From Bacillota bacterium (GTDB lineage: Bacteria; Bacillota; Sulfobacillia; JAJZYS01; JAJYTV01), in the NCBI GenBank assembly GCA_021793215.1, contig JAJYTE010000025.1:1-37846 (forward strand): a DNA stretch of 37,846 nt. The letters run 5' to 3'. Shown piece by piece: positions 1 through 8,016 of this stretch. A program made the translations under genes and the position numbers. The first letter of the stretch is position 1. Every line of letters begins with the position of its first letter. The notes under the pieces are model-generated. The model had not been told where the DNA came from. It saw only the letters and a program-made list of their open reading frames with translations, and did no database searches.

Positions 1-261
1 GGTGGCGTCTAGCAGGAGAACCTTGCCGTGCCCGCGACTTGCCACGGCAACCAGGGGTGTTCCCTCCAGAGAGAGGGCACCGCTGCCCTCCGAGCAGCCG
101 CGGATGCTGGCGATGTGGCGCCCCTGCGAACCATCGAGGATCTCGATGGTGTCAGCTGCGGTGTGCGCAACAAAGACCCGACCGCTCCCGGCATGAACGC
201 AGGCGTGGTCGAAGCCGGCGCCCGGCGGCAGGGGTATTGAGCCGAGAAGAGCGATCGGCAT
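1..261 (-). CDS. YncE/SMP-30-like beta-propeller protein, 3' end cut by the window
   Basis: Reading left from an ATG at 261, the frame stays open for 87 codons to the window edge, so the C-terminus is missing. A clear AGGAGGT ribosome site lies about 8 bases upstream. The visible part has repeated short hydrophobic strands with polar turns (GRVFVAHTAADTIEILD, then GTPLVAVASRGHGKVLLLDA). This is the blade pattern of YncE-type or NHL/YVTN beta-propellers, in which each blade carries an 'xVxVxxxxxxxVxVID' core. No signal peptide is visible. It begins 20 bases after the ChrB-like gene at 282-716 and is probably cotranscribed with it. The exact family and ligand cannot be told from 87 residues. 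Confidence 0.7.
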   Translation of the reverse strand, partial: MPIALLGSIPLPPGAGFDHACVHAGSGRVFVAHTAADTIEILDGSQGRHIASIRGCSEGSGALSLEGTPLVAVASRGHGKVLLLDAT

Positions 262-281
262 GCTCGCGCGACCTCCTGTCG

Positions 282-716
282 CTATCCTTGGACCTCGGCC
301 TCACACCAACGGTAGAGGGCGTCGTACAGGGGAGTCTCGAGTTCGATCTTCTTGTGGTCGTCCTCACCTAGGACCAGCGCGAAGCCATGTGCTACGGCGT
401 AAAGTCCGGCCGCCTCAGGTACGATGGCGCGATCGCTGGAGACATCCGCGCCGTGCACAATCTGCGCCAAGCGCTGAAGTGCCGGATCCTTAAGCCCGTA
501 CTTGACCATGATCGACTCGAAGCTGCAGCGTCCGTCCACGTGGCCCAGTTCGACCCCCTTGACATCGAATGGGGTCGCGCCTTCACGCTCGGCCACGGCC
601 ATGACCTCGTCGGCAGCCACGAACAGGAACTCCGCGTCCTTGTCGACGAAGTGCTTGATCAGCCACGGGCAGGCAATGCGGTCCACGTTGGCGTTCTTGC
701 GGGTCACCCACTTCAC
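282..716 (-). CDS. ChrB C-terminal-domain protein (chromate resistance family)
   Basis: A 144-residue protein matching the C-terminal domain of ChrB. The family opening 'KWVTR...VDRIACPWLI(K)HF(V)D' is present, followed by TPFDVKGVELGH, then SFESIMVKYGL and a final LYDALYRWCE. In known ChrB proteins this domain follows a regulatory N-terminal domain; here it stands alone. The start is taken as GTG at 716: relatives begin at this KWVTR, and a GGAAGGGGG site lies just upstream. An ATG at 746 would add ten residues but falls inside the palindrome at 746-761 and lacks a ribosome site. It is transcribed away from a second, split chrB, with a propeller gene downstream. No ChrA transporter is in the window, so a role in chromate response is by family only. 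Confidence 0.85.
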   Translation of the reverse strand: MKWVTRKNANVDRIACPWLIKHFVDKDAEFLFVAADEVMAVAEREGATPFDVKGVELGHVDGRCSFESIMVKYGLKDPALQRLAQIVHGADVSSDRAIVPEAAGLYAVAHGFALVLGEDDHKKIELETPLYDALYRWCEAEVQG

Positions 717-745
717 CGGAAAGGCCCCCTTCCGTCTCGTCGACA

Positions 746-761
746 TGCAACTGTCGTTGCA
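746..761. promoter_or_regulatory. Operator-like palindrome TGCAAC-N4-GTTGCA (left copy)
   Basis: A perfect inverted repeat with six-base arms and a four-base centre (TGTC). It covers the predicted transcription start of the leftward ChrB-like gene. The same arms recur at 825-840, so the two palindromes are probably sites for one regulator. A weaker match, AGCATC-N4-GTTGCA, lies at 770-785. Confidence 0.6.
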
Positions 762-764
762 GTC

Positions 765-793
765 AAACTAGCATCGTTAGTTGCACTTGACAA
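765..793 (-). promoter_or_regulatory. Predicted promoter of the leftward ChrB-like gene
   Basis: On the minus strand, TTGTCA (788-793) and TAGTTT (765-770) are separated by 17 bases. The start point would fall near 758, inside the palindrome at 746-761. That leaves a leader of about 40 bases before the GTG at 716. Confidence 0.4.
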
Positions 794-796
794 GAC

Positions 797-825
797 TTGC
801 GTAGCACGACATCACTGATTACACT
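797..825 (+). promoter_or_regulatory. Predicted promoter of the rightward split chrB genes
   Basis: TTGCGT (797-802) and TACACT (820-825) are spaced by 17 bases. Transcription would begin near 832, inside the second palindrome. This mirrors the arrangement on the other strand. The -35 box is weak. Confidence 0.3.
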
Positions 826-840
826 GCAACCACTGTTGCA
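825..840. promoter_or_regulatory. Operator-like palindrome TGCAAC-N4-GTTGCA (right copy)
   Basis: A second exact copy of the TGCAAC/GTTGCA arms, here with CACT in the centre. It abuts the predicted -10 box of the rightward operon and covers its start point, as expected for a repressor site. Confidence 0.6.
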
Positions 841-860
841 CATGATCGCGAGGTGGGGTT

Positions 861-1394
861 ACGGCGGAGTGGCTCCTCTTCACCTATCGACTACCTTCCG
901 AGCCTTCCACCAAGCGCGTGCTCGTCTGGCGCAGGCTGAGACGCCTGGGTGCCTTGCCGCAGCCTGAGGGCGGCCACCTGCTGCCACTGACACCGCGGAC
1001 CCTCGAGCAACTGCAGTGGCTTCAGGCCGAAGTGGGCGAGTTGGGCGGCGAGGCATCCCTCTGGCGGGTGGATCCCGTGCCGCCGGACCGCAGCGAGGCT
1101 CTGCAAGCGCTCTTCCGGCAGCAGCTCGAGGAGCCCTATGCCAGCGTCGAAGCGGCGGCACAGAGCGTCCTCGCGCGGCTGACACCGCTACCGCAAGCAC
1201 AGGAGGAGATGCTCGCCTGTGAGGAGGACTACCAGGCAGCAAGCCGCAGGTATCTTACATTGCGTGCGGTGGACTACCTCGGGTGTCCGCGCGGGACGGC
1301 CGCACGGTTGGCTCTCGAGGCCTGCAGCACGGCCCTGCGCGCCGCGGTCGAAGGGCAACACAGCCCGGAGGCTCGGGGGGAGGATGCGCCATGA
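861..1394 (+). CDS. ChrB N-terminal-domain protein (no standard start codon)
   Basis: The frame encodes the ChrB N-terminal domain: WLLFTYRLPSEPSTKR, then VWRRLRRLGAL, GGHLLPLTPRTLEQLQWL, GELGGEASLW, and a closing SRRYLTLRAVDYLG. In relatives this domain begins two or three residues before WLL. The frame has no ATG, GTG or TTG there: codons 858-869 read GTT ACG GCG GAG. ACG at 861 is used here because GAGGTG ends five bases upstream and ACG is one base from ATG. The next standard start, GTG 918, would remove the most conserved 19 residues. ChrB N-terminal domains are linked to chromate-responsive transcription control. The stop overlaps the ATG of the next gene (ATGA), so the two halves of a usual ChrB are encoded as coupled separate proteins. 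Confidence 0.75.
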   Translation, partial: TAEWLLFTYRLPSEPSTKRVLVWRRLRRLGALPQPEGGHLLPLTPRTLEQLQWLQAEVGELGGEASLWRVDPVPPDRSEALQALFRQQLEEPYASVEAAAQSVLARLTPLPQAQEEMLACEEDYQAASRRYLTLRAVDYLGCPRGTAARLALEACSTALRAAVEGQHSPEARGEDAP

Positions 1395-1831
1395 TCTGGA
1401 CAACATGGCAGGGGACCAAGATCGACCGTCTCGCTTGCATCTGGTTGATTCGCCGGTTCATCGATTCCGATGCGCGCTTTCGCTTCATTGCACCCTACGC
1501 GTCGCCGCCGGTAGACGCGATCCCCTTCGACATCCCCGGAGTTCGCTTCAGCCACCATGGCGGCGCTGCCAGCTTTCGGGCGATCTACGTCGGGCACGGC
1601 CTGCAGGATACCGTGCTTGAGCGCATCGCCGCGATCGTTGATGCAGCGGACGCCTCGGGTGACCAGACCCTTCATCCGGAAGCCGTCGGCCTGGATGCGG
1701 TCTGCTCCAGTCTTCGCGATGTCGTGGGCTCCGATGAGGAGGCCGCCCGCGTCGGCGGTGCGCTCTTCGACGCGCTCTATGTCACCCTCGGTGGGTTGGG
1801 CAGACCTGTCGTGGCACCAGAGACCGAGTAG
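1391..1831 (+). CDS. ChrB C-terminal-domain protein, second copy
   Basis: A 146-residue protein that starts in the ATGA overlap with the ChrB N-terminal gene. It opens with MIWTTWQGTKIDRLACIWLI, then RRFIDSDARFRFI, PFDIPGVRFSHHGG, SFRAIYVGHGLQD, HPEAVGLDAV and LFDALYVTLGG. These are the landmarks of the ChrB C-terminal domain and match the leftward paralogue at 282-716 position by position, although the sequences have clearly diverged (ACIWLI against ACPWLI). The N-terminal extension open upstream to 1283 lies inside the preceding gene and is not used. With its partner it reconstitutes a full ChrB of usual length, about 320 residues in total. Confidence 0.85.
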   Translation: MIWTTWQGTKIDRLACIWLIRRFIDSDARFRFIAPYASPPVDAIPFDIPGVRFSHHGGAASFRAIYVGHGLQDTVLERIAAIVDAADASGDQTLHPEAVGLDAVCSSLRDVVGSDEEAARVGGALFDALYVTLGGLGRPVVAPETE

Positions 1832-1899
1832 GCGAGCCCTGTCACTGAGTCATAGTCCAACGCGTTCAGACGTGCTCTCGTCCGCCTTCCGACCGTAGA

Positions 1900-1921
1900 G
1901 GCGCCGCTGCAACACGGCGCC
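1900..1921. terminator. Hairpin after the split chrB operon
   Basis: A stem of GGCGCCG (1900-1906) and CGGCGCC (1915-1921) with an eight-base loop, about 70 bases after the last stop. No T run follows, so it is only terminator-like. The rest of 1832-2027 shows no gene. Confidence 0.35.
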
Positions 1922-2027
1922 CCGAGGAGGACTTGGTCACTCCGCGGGGCTGCAGCTGTGTGTTCCCACCGTCCGTGAGCCTTCGCGCATCTTAGGGTGC
2001 GGATGCATGGTCCGGGGTCACCCGCCG

Positions 2028-2801
2028 TCACGCGCGGGACCGGGCTCCGGTGTCGAGACGAAAGAGGCGCAAAAACAAAGCGATCGGGCGGTCCAGCAGC
2101 CGGTGTGCTCGCCGCGTCAGGGTGGCGCTGACGGCGCCGATGACTAAGCCCGCAAGGATATCCGTCGGCCAGTGCACGCCGATGAAGACTCGCGCGACCC
2201 CTATTGCCGCCGCGAACGTCGAGAGCGCAGCGGCGCCGAAGCGCCTGACATGGCGACTGCCACTGCGAAGGCGGCGGTCGCGTGGTCCGAGGGGAACGAG
2301 GAGTCGGCGCCGTGGTGAACCATTAGGTGCACGAGATGCGGCATCGCGACGAACGGGCGCGCACGGTAGGTGAAGATAGCGATGACGTAGCAACTGCGGC
2401 CGCCACGGCTCCGTATACCAAGTGGCGACGGTCGTTTGATGCCCTGCGCGGCAACGCGAACCAGAGCACGACCATCAAGGGCCGCGAACGTGAACAGGCC
2501 GTACTGGCCAAAGAACACGCCCAAGGGCAGCAGGAGGTTGGGGGTGCCCCATGCCGTCTCCCGATCCGGTACCGAGAGCAGGCGGAGGACCTCCTCCTCG
2601 ATCAGCGTCCGACGCGAGCGGATGCGTCGGAGCGGAGAGAAGCACGGTGTAGAGCGACTGGAAGCCGGGATACCCCATGATCGGATGCGTTTCATAGGAC
2701 GGCTTGAAGTACATCGACGTCGAGCCGGCGGCGTCGATGGGTAGCTCGGTCGGCGCGAAGGCGTCCGTCAGCACATTGCTCGGGAGCTTGCCCATCGCCA
2801 T
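2028..2801 (-). pseudogene. Frameshifted PAP2-family phosphatase (BcrC/YbjG type)
   Basis: Pieces of one PAP2 membrane phosphatase are spread over all three minus-strand frames. From the 5' side: MAMGKLPSNVLTDAF to QSLYTVLLS (2801 to about 2636); then LIEEEVLRLL, NLLLPLGVFFGQYGLFTFAALDG; then PLMVVLWFALPRRA, HLVYGAVAAA; then YVIAIFTYRARPF and the phosphatase motif FPSDHATAAFAVAVAM (about 2296-2251); finally ARVFIGVHWPTDILAG in another frame to the stop at 2028. Apparent frame changes lie near 2630, 2480, 2393 and 2245. The RP, PSxH and HxxxD motifs of the family (lipid-phosphate, possibly undecaprenyl-diphosphate, hydrolysis) all survive, so decay looks recent. Sequencing indels are possible, but four in one gene beside intact neighbours favour a real pseudogene. 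Confidence 0.75.
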
Positions 2802-2969
2802 CCGGATGATCGCGGGGAAGGGGGAGGCGGCGGCACTGGAAGGTGTCGAAGGCGAAGTCGGAGTGGACGGAGTCGTCGGCGCAGTGGGTGTCGAGGTTTG
2901 CCTCTGTCCCAGGAGTAGCCACCAGGGCCGGGGAGTCTTGGCCCATCCAGCCGAGGTGCGGTCAAGCCC

Positions 2970-3944
2970 TCAGCGCTGGAGGAGCCGGATCTCTCTCGTC
3001 AGTTGCGGCGAGATCTCCAACGCATCCCCGACGACACCGTAGTCGCATATCTTGAAGATCGGGGCTTCGGCATCCCGATTGATGGCGACGATCGTTCGGC
3101 TCGAGGACATCCCCGCAACGTGCTGCACAGCGCCGGAGATGCCGACTGCGATGTAGAGTCCCGGCGAAACTGTCTTGCCGGTCTGGCCCACCTGCTCGTG
3201 GTGCGGGCGCCATCCGGCGTCGACAACGGCGCGGGTTGCTCCGACCGCAGCGCCGAGGCTGTCCGCCAGCTCTTCGACGAGCGCGAAGTTCGCAGGTTCC
3301 CTGAGACCGCGGCCGCCTGCAACGACGATGTCAGCCTCGGACAGCTCTTGACGCCCGCTGGCTTGGCGACGCACCTCCCGGACGGCCGCACGCAGCTCCT
3401 TGGCGTCGACCTCGACGGTCAGGGTGCGCGTCCGCGCCGGTGGACCCTCCTGCGCCGCTGCGGGGAAGGCGTTTGGGCGCACGGCGACGACGGACGTTTC
3501 GGCCAGGCACTCCACTTCCGCGATCACCTTGCCGGCGTAGACCGGCCGACGCGCGGCGAGGTGCCCACCCTTCGCGAAGATCTCCGTTACGTCCATCAGC
3601 AGACCGGCAGCCAAGGTCACGGACACACGCGGTGCGAGGTCTCTCCCCAAGGAGGTTGCACCGAACACCACTGCTTGTGCCGAGGTGGACTCTGCGGCCG
3701 CCTGCACCGCAAGCGCGAACGCTTGTGGGCTATAGGCGGCGAACGCCGGTCCTTCTACGCAGAGCACTTCGTCGCAGTTCGCCGCCGGTACGCCTACAGC
3801 GGAGCGCTGCGCTTGCTGTCCAATGAGCAGTGCGCAGACCCCTCCCGCATGGAGGACCTCGTTCGCCTGCGCCGCAGCGGCGAGGATTTCATAGGAGATT
3901 TTCTTCAGCCCGCCGTCCTGCGCTTCAAGAACTGCCAGAATCAT
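2970..3944 (-). CDS. etfA: Electron transfer flavoprotein, alpha subunit
   Basis: A 324-residue protein with the usual two-part layout of EtfA. The N-terminal alpha/beta domain starts MILAVLEAQDGGLKKISYEI and contains VFGATSLGRDLAPRVS near residue 94. The C-terminal FAD domain runs from about residue 204: VAGGRGLREPANF, GATRAVVDAGW, QVGQTGKTVSPGLYIAVGISG, and INRD...PIF...DYGVVGD. These segments bind the FAD in known ETFs. It pairs with etfB 13 bases upstream. ETF accepts electrons from flavin dehydrogenases and passes them to ETF:quinone oxidoreductase. No acyl-CoA dehydrogenase lies in this cluster, so the DAO-family enzyme at 14557-15693 is a candidate electron donor. It is the last gene of the leftward operon. 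Confidence 0.95.
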   Translation of the reverse strand: MILAVLEAQDGGLKKISYEILAAAAQANEVLHAGGVCALLIGQQAQRSAVGVPAANCDEVLCVEGPAFAAYSPQAFALAVQAAAESTSAQAVVFGATSLGRDLAPRVSVTLAAGLLMDVTEIFAKGGHLAARRPVYAGKVIAEVECLAETSVVAVRPNAFPAAAQEGPPARTRTLTVEVDAKELRAAVREVRRQASGRQELSEADIVVAGGRGLREPANFALVEELADSLGAAVGATRAVVDAGWRPHHEQVGQTGKTVSPGLYIAVGISGAVQHVAGMSSSRTIVAINRDAEAPIFKICDYGVVGDALEISPQLTREIRLLQR

Positions 3945-3957
3945 GCCTCATGCCCCC

Positions 3958-4716
3958 TCAAATGAGCTTGGCCTCCTCGTGCAGCAACCGGACGAGCTCC
4001 TTCGCAAGCGCCGCGGCGTCCATGTCGCGGAGGATAATCCCGGCGCTGCGCTCCTCCGGTACGTGTAGGGCGGTCGTACGCAGGACCGGTTCGCCCGTAA
4101 CGGCGGCGTCGACCGCCACCTGACGGATCTCCTTGCGCTTGGCCTTCATGATCCCGGGCAGCGACGCGTAGCGGGGTTCGTTGAGACCCTTCTGCGCTGT
4201 CAAGACGGCTGGCAGCGAGAACTCCACCACCTCGACGCCGCCCTCGACCTCGCGCTCCGCGACCCCGCCCTCAGGTGAAAGTTCAAGTTCTGTTACGACC
4301 GTGACCTGTGGCCAATCCAGCAGCGCGGCGACCAGCGACCCTACTTGTCCCTGATCGTCGTCCACGGCCTGCTTTCCAGCGATCACGAGGTCTGGACCCA
4401 ACTCGCGGACAACAGATGCGATGGCGCGGGCCGTCGTCAGCGGGTCCTTGGCGTCGGCGCTGACGCGGACCGCCTCATCCGCGCCCATCGCGAGCGCCGT
4501 CCGCAGCGCTTCGTCCGCCTTCTCCCCGCCGACGGTCAGTACCGTTACCTGACCTCCGTGCAGCTCCTTTACCCGCAGCGCTTCCTCCACTGCGAACTCG
4601 TCGTACGGGTTCATGACGTAGTTGACGCCTCGCGGGTCGATCTCTACGCCGCCTGACGACACCTTGATGCGCGTCGCGGTGTCTGGCACCTGCTTCACGA
4701 GAACGACGACGTTCAC
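3958..4716 (-). CDS. etfB: Electron transfer flavoprotein, beta subunit
   Basis: A 252-residue protein beginning MNVVVLVKQVPDTATRIKV, with the EtfB hallmarks NYVMNPYDEFAVEEALRVKE, ALAMGADEAVRV, DLVIAGKQAVDDDQGQVG and a late PRYASLPGIMKAKRKEI. These residues form the AMP site and the recognition loop. GTG at 4716 is the start, with AAGGAGG about eight bases before it. The 74-base gap to the thiolase gene holds no obvious promoter, so it is probably cotranscribed with the upstream catabolic genes and with etfA. Confidence 0.95.
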   Translation of the reverse strand: MNVVVLVKQVPDTATRIKVSSGGVEIDPRGVNYVMNPYDEFAVEEALRVKELHGGQVTVLTVGGEKADEALRTALAMGADEAVRVSADAKDPLTTARAIASVVRELGPDLVIAGKQAVDDDQGQVGSLVAALLDWPQVTVVTELELSPEGGVAEREVEGGVEVVEFSLPAVLTAQKGLNEPRYASLPGIMKAKRKEIRQVAVDAAVTGEPVLRTTALHVPEERSAGIILRDMDAAALAKELVRLLHEEAKLI

Positions 4717-4790
4717 TCCCCATTCCTCCTTTTGCCTTCAAAGCAGTGTGGCGTCGACCACGGCGGTAGGCCCTTCACCCGAGCCGAGGG

Positions 4791-5978
4791 TCACGCCCGC
4801 TGGAGGATCGCGGCCACCCCTTGCCCCACGCCGACGCAGAGCGCCGCCGCGGCGTAGGTGACGTCCTGCCCCTGTAGCTCGTGCAGGAGCGTTGTCACGA
4901 GGCGTGCACCCGACATGCCCAGGGGGTGGCCGATGGCGATGGCCCCTCCGTTCGGATTGACGATCGATGGATCGAGATCAAGTTCCCGCATGCACGCAAG
5001 GCTCTGCGAAGCGAAGGCCTCGTTCAGCTCCACGACGTTGAGGTCCCGAACGCTGAGGTCGGTGCGCCCGAGTGCCTTGCGCAGCGCGGGAACCGGACCC
5101 ATCCCCATGTAGCGCGGGTCCACGCCAACTTCCGCAGCGGACACGAACCGAGCCCTCGGCTGAAGGCCATACCGCCGCAGTCCATCCTCGGAGGCGAGCA
5201 GCACCATCGCCGCGCCGTCATTGATGCCAGACGCGTTGCCGGCTGTTACCGTTCCCTTCGGATGGACGATCGGCCGCAGTGCGGAGAGTTTCTCGAGGTT
5301 AGTGTCCGGCCGAGGATGCTCGTCGACGTCCACTTTCTCGCTGCCTGTGCTGATCGCCACGATCTCATCGGCGAAGCGTCCCTTCGCGTTCGCCGCGCGC
5401 CAGCGCACCTGGCTTTCCAATGCGAAGCGATCCTGGTCCTCGCGTGAAATGGTGTAGCGTTCCGCGACGTTCTCGGCGGTCTCCGCCATGGACTCAAGGG
5501 GGAACCGCGCGGCGAGGCGCGGGTTCTCGAAACGCCAACCGAGCGTGGTGTCGTAGGCGGTGAGGTCCCCGCGTGGGAAACTCGTGGCCGTCTTGCCAAA
5601 GACGAATGGGGCCCGCGACATCGACTCGACACCTCCGGCGAGGAAGATGTCGCCTTCACCGGCGCGTATGGCGCGGGCGGCAGTGATGACGGCGGAAAGC
5701 CCACTGGCGCACAGGCGGTTCACCGTCATGCCCGGCACGCTGTCGGGCAACCCTGCCAGCAGCAGCGCCATGCGCGCGACGTTGCGGTTGTCCTCACCCG
5801 CCTGGTTGGCGGCGCCCGCGAGCACGTCGTCGACCGCATGCGGCGGCAGGCTGGGGTGGCGCAGGAGAAGTTCGACGATCACGTGGGCTAGCAGATCGTC
5901 CGGGCGAAGTTCCGCGAGCTTGCCGCCGTAGCGGCCGACCGGGGTGCGCACGGCATCCACTAGGTAGGCGGCGGGCAT
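4791..5978 (-). CDS. Acetyl-CoA acyltransferase, 3-oxoadipyl-CoA thiolase type
   Basis: A 395-residue thiolase. The acyl-accepting Cys is C90 ([11 protein letters not shown]), the catalytic His is H351 (GHPLGMSG), and the second Cys is C381 (LCVGVGQG). Within the family it reads like PcaF/PaaJ 3-oxoadipyl-CoA thiolases: [56 protein letters not shown] and [16 protein letters not shown] are typical of that subgroup. It would cleave 3-oxoadipyl-CoA to acetyl-CoA and succinyl-CoA. It sits beside a CoA-transferase of the CatI/CatJ kind, which makes the same substrate. AAGGAGGG precedes its ATG and overlaps the end of the aminotransferase gene. Other 3-oxoacyl-CoA substrates cannot be excluded. Confidence 0.85.
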   Translation of the reverse strand: MPAAYLVDAVRTPVGRYGGKLAELRPDDLLAHVIVELLLRHPSLPPHAVDDVLAGAANQAGEDNRNVARMALLLAGLPDSVPGMTVNRLCASGLSAVITAARAIRAGEGDIFLAGGVESMSRAPFVFGKTATSFPRGDLTAYDTTLGWRFENPRLAARFPLESMAETAENVAERYTISREDQDRFALESQVRWRAANAKGRFADEIVAISTGSEKVDVDEHPRPDTNLEKLSALRPIVHPKGTVTAGNASGINDGAAMVLLASEDGLRRYGLQPRARFVSAAEVGVDPRYMGMGPVPALRKALGRTDLSVRDLNVVELNEAFASQSLACMRELDLDPSIVNPNGGAIAIGHPLGMSGARLVTTLLHELQGQDVTYAAAALCVGVGQGVAAILQRA

Positions 5979-5995
5979 GAAGCGGGCCCTCCTTC

Positions 5996-7285
5996 TTAGT
6001 CCAGCCGGGTCAGCGAGCGCTCCAGGCGCTCGAGGAGTGCATCGATCTCCGCGGGAGCCACTATCAGCGGGGGCGCGACCAGCACGTGGTCACCCAGGAC
6101 ACCATCCGGGCCTCCCGAGCCGGCATAGACGATGAGTCCTTCGTCGAAGGCGAAGTCGCTGAGACGCGCTGCGCGGGCACCGGGGCGCGCGTCCGTAGGC
6201 AGGACGAGCGCCTGCATCAGTCCAAGTCCCCGGACCTCGACCACGCTCTCCTGACGGGCGCCCAGTTCCTCGAGGCCTGCGCGCAGGAGGGCGCCCATCT
6301 CGGCAGCGCGGACCACGAGGCGCTCACGCGCGAGGATCTCGAGCGCCTTCGCCCCAGCGGCGCAGGCGACAGGGTGTCCGCCGTACGTGAAGCCGTGCGC
6401 GAAACGTCCGCTGCCCGCCCGCACCGCTTCGTAGACCCGGTCATTCGCGATCACCGCACCTAGCGGCGCGTAGCCGCCGGAGAGGCCCTTCGCAGCGGTG
6501 ACGAGATCCGGCGCGACGCCAAAGTGCTCCATGCCGAGCACCCTGCCCGTACGGCCGAATCCGGTCATCACCTCGTCGGCGATGAGGAGGGCGCCGCACT
6601 CCGTGGCGATCCTGCGCACCGCTTCCATGTAGCCCGCATGCGGCACGAGCCCGGAGTTCGCAGAGCCGCCGACCGGCTCTATGAGGATCGCCGCGACAGA
6701 CGCGGGCCCCGCACGCTCGACCGCAGCCCGCAGCGCGCGCGTGCAGTCGCATTCGCCGTCCTCGGCCACGCCGGGGCAGCCGGGATCCGGAGGCGAGAAG
6801 TGCGCGAACGCGGGGCTCAGCAGCGGTGCGTATGGCCTGCGCCGCATGATGTGGCCGGATGCGGACAGCGCCCCAAGGGAGTTCCCGTGGTACGACGCCC
6901 AGCGGGCCAGCACGCGGAAGCGCTGCGGCTCTCCGACCTCAAGAAAGTACTGACGTGCCAACTTAATCGCGGTCTCGATGGCCTCGGAACCGCCGGAAAC
7001 CGGGTAGGTGTGACGCAGCCCGAAGGGCAGCAAGGCTGCGATGCGCTGGGCGAGTTCCTCCTGGGCCGCCGACGTGAAGCGCATTGTGTGGGCGAAGGCG
7101 ATTCGCTCCGCCTGTTCCGCCATAGCCTGCGCGATCTCCCGACGCCCGTGGCCGAGGTTCGCGACGAGCGCGCCCGACGCGCCATCAAGGTACTGCCGGC
7201 CGTCGGTGTCCCAGAGGAAGACCCCTTCGCCGCGGGCGATCGTCGGATAGCGAAGCGCGGGTGCGCGGTAGAAGACATCGGTCAC
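5996..7285 (-). CDS. Class III PLP-dependent aminotransferase (first copy)
   Basis: A 429-residue fold-type I aminotransferase of the omega-amino acid/aspartate aminotransferase class III family. Visible are the cofactor loop [15 protein letters not shown] (about 97-111), [19 protein letters not shown], the PLP-pyridine Asp in [15 protein letters not shown], and the Schiff-base Lys K266 in [13 protein letters not shown]. It uses a GTG start overlapping the stop of the CoA-transferase beta gene (GTGA), so translation is coupled. Members act on terminal amines or beta-amino acids with pyruvate or 2-oxoglutarate as acceptor. The insert [13 protein letters not shown] near residue 170 is typical of the subgroup close to beta-alanine:pyruvate and taurine aminotransferases. 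Substrate unknown. Confidence 0.85.
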   Translation of the reverse strand: MTDVFYRAPALRYPTIARGEGVFLWDTDGRQYLDGASGALVANLGHGRREIAQAMAEQAERIAFAHTMRFTSAAQEELAQRIAALLPFGLRHTYPVSGGSEAIETAIKLARQYFLEVGEPQRFRVLARWASYHGNSLGALSASGHIMRRRPYAPLLSPAFAHFSPPDPGCPGVAEDGECDCTRALRAAVERAGPASVAAILIEPVGGSANSGLVPHAGYMEAVRRIATECGALLIADEVMTGFGRTGRVLGMEHFGVAPDLVTAAKGLSGGYAPLGAVIANDRVYEAVRAGSGRFAHGFTYGGHPVACAAGAKALEILARERLVVRAAEMGALLRAGLEELGARQESVVEVRGLGLMQALVLPTDARPGARAARLSDFAFDEGLIVYAGSGGPDGVLGDHVLVAPPLIVAPAEIDALLERLERSLTRLD

Positions 7286-8016
7286 GGGTTCATCTCCTCC
7301 TGCCGGCGCAGTTCGCCCAGAACGCGCAGTTCGTCCGGCGTCGGCGGAGGGATCTCCTCGATCCGAGGCGCGATGCGCAGCGGCCAGCCGGTCTTCGCCC
7401 GCACCTCTTCGACCGTCACACCCGGATGGAGCGCGACGAGCCGCATCTCGCCGTCCTCGTCGTAGTCGAAACTCCCGAGGTCGGTGACGACGGTCGCAGG
7501 TCCGTTTGGTCGTCTTGCTCCAGGCGGGTGTCCCGGAGAGGTCACGAAGTCAACGTGCTCCGGGAAGCGGCGAAGGTCATGGGGCATTAGGACGATCGTT
7601 CGTCGCGCGAAGGAGGCGATGTCCGCCGCACCTCCCGATCCGGCGAGCCGAGCAGTAGGGCTTTCATACGGCCCGATCACCGTCGAGTTGAGATTGCCGC
7701 GCCGATCAATCTGCGCCCCGCCCATGAACCCAACGTCGATCCAGCCGGTCTGTAGGTACTGACTGAACAGGTCGTGGATCGGAAGCACGCAAAGCGACGT
7801 GCGGACGAGGTCCGGGTCCCCGATCGAGAGCGGCAGCTTCGGGGGAGCTGCATCGACCACGCCGGATTCGTAGATGAGGACGAGGCGGGGTGCGTGAAGT
7901 CGCTTCGCGATGTTGGCGGCCAGGTTCGGCGTGCCCACCCCTACCAGCACGCGCTCGCCGTCGCGCAGCAGCCGCGCGCCGCCGACCGCTAGTCTGCTCT
8001 GCCCGTCAACCGGCAT
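7282..8016 (-). CDS. CoA-transferase beta subunit (CatJ/glutaconate CoA-transferase type)
   Basis: A 244-residue family I CoA-transferase small subunit. The catalytic Glu is E50 in LVLIYESGVVD, which forms the glutamyl-CoA thioester in this family. GERVLVGVGTPNLAA, GFMGGAQIDRRGNLNSTVIG, GSGGAADIAS and MPHDLRRFPEHVDFVTSPG are typical of the GctB/CatJ/IpdB group. It overlaps the alpha-subunit gene by 11 bases and the next gene by four. The thiolase two genes downstream points to 3-oxoadipate as substrate, with succinyl-CoA as likely CoA donor. A steroid- or glutaconate-type substrate is possible. Confidence 0.85.
   Translation of the reverse strand: MPVDGQSRLAVGGARLLRDGERVLVGVGTPNLAANIAKRLHAPRLVLIYESGVVDAAPPKLPLSIGDPDLVRTSLCVLPIHDLFSQYLQTGWIDVGFMGGAQIDRRGNLNSTVIGPYESPTARLAGSGGAADIASFARRTIVLMPHDLRRFPEHVDFVTSPGHPPGARRPNGPATVVTDLGSFDYDEDGEMRLVALHPGVTVEEVRAKTGWPLRIAPRIEEIPPPTPDELRVLGELRRQEEMNP

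Noticed and set aside
842-870. ATG at 842 as start of the ChrB N-terminal gene
   Set aside because: It is in a different frame from the conserved WLLFTYRLP sequence and would need a frameshift within nine codons.
2704-3042. Plus-strand frame rich in Gly, Val and Glu
   Set aside because: It runs opposite to the PAP2 pseudogene and the end of etfA and resembles no family.
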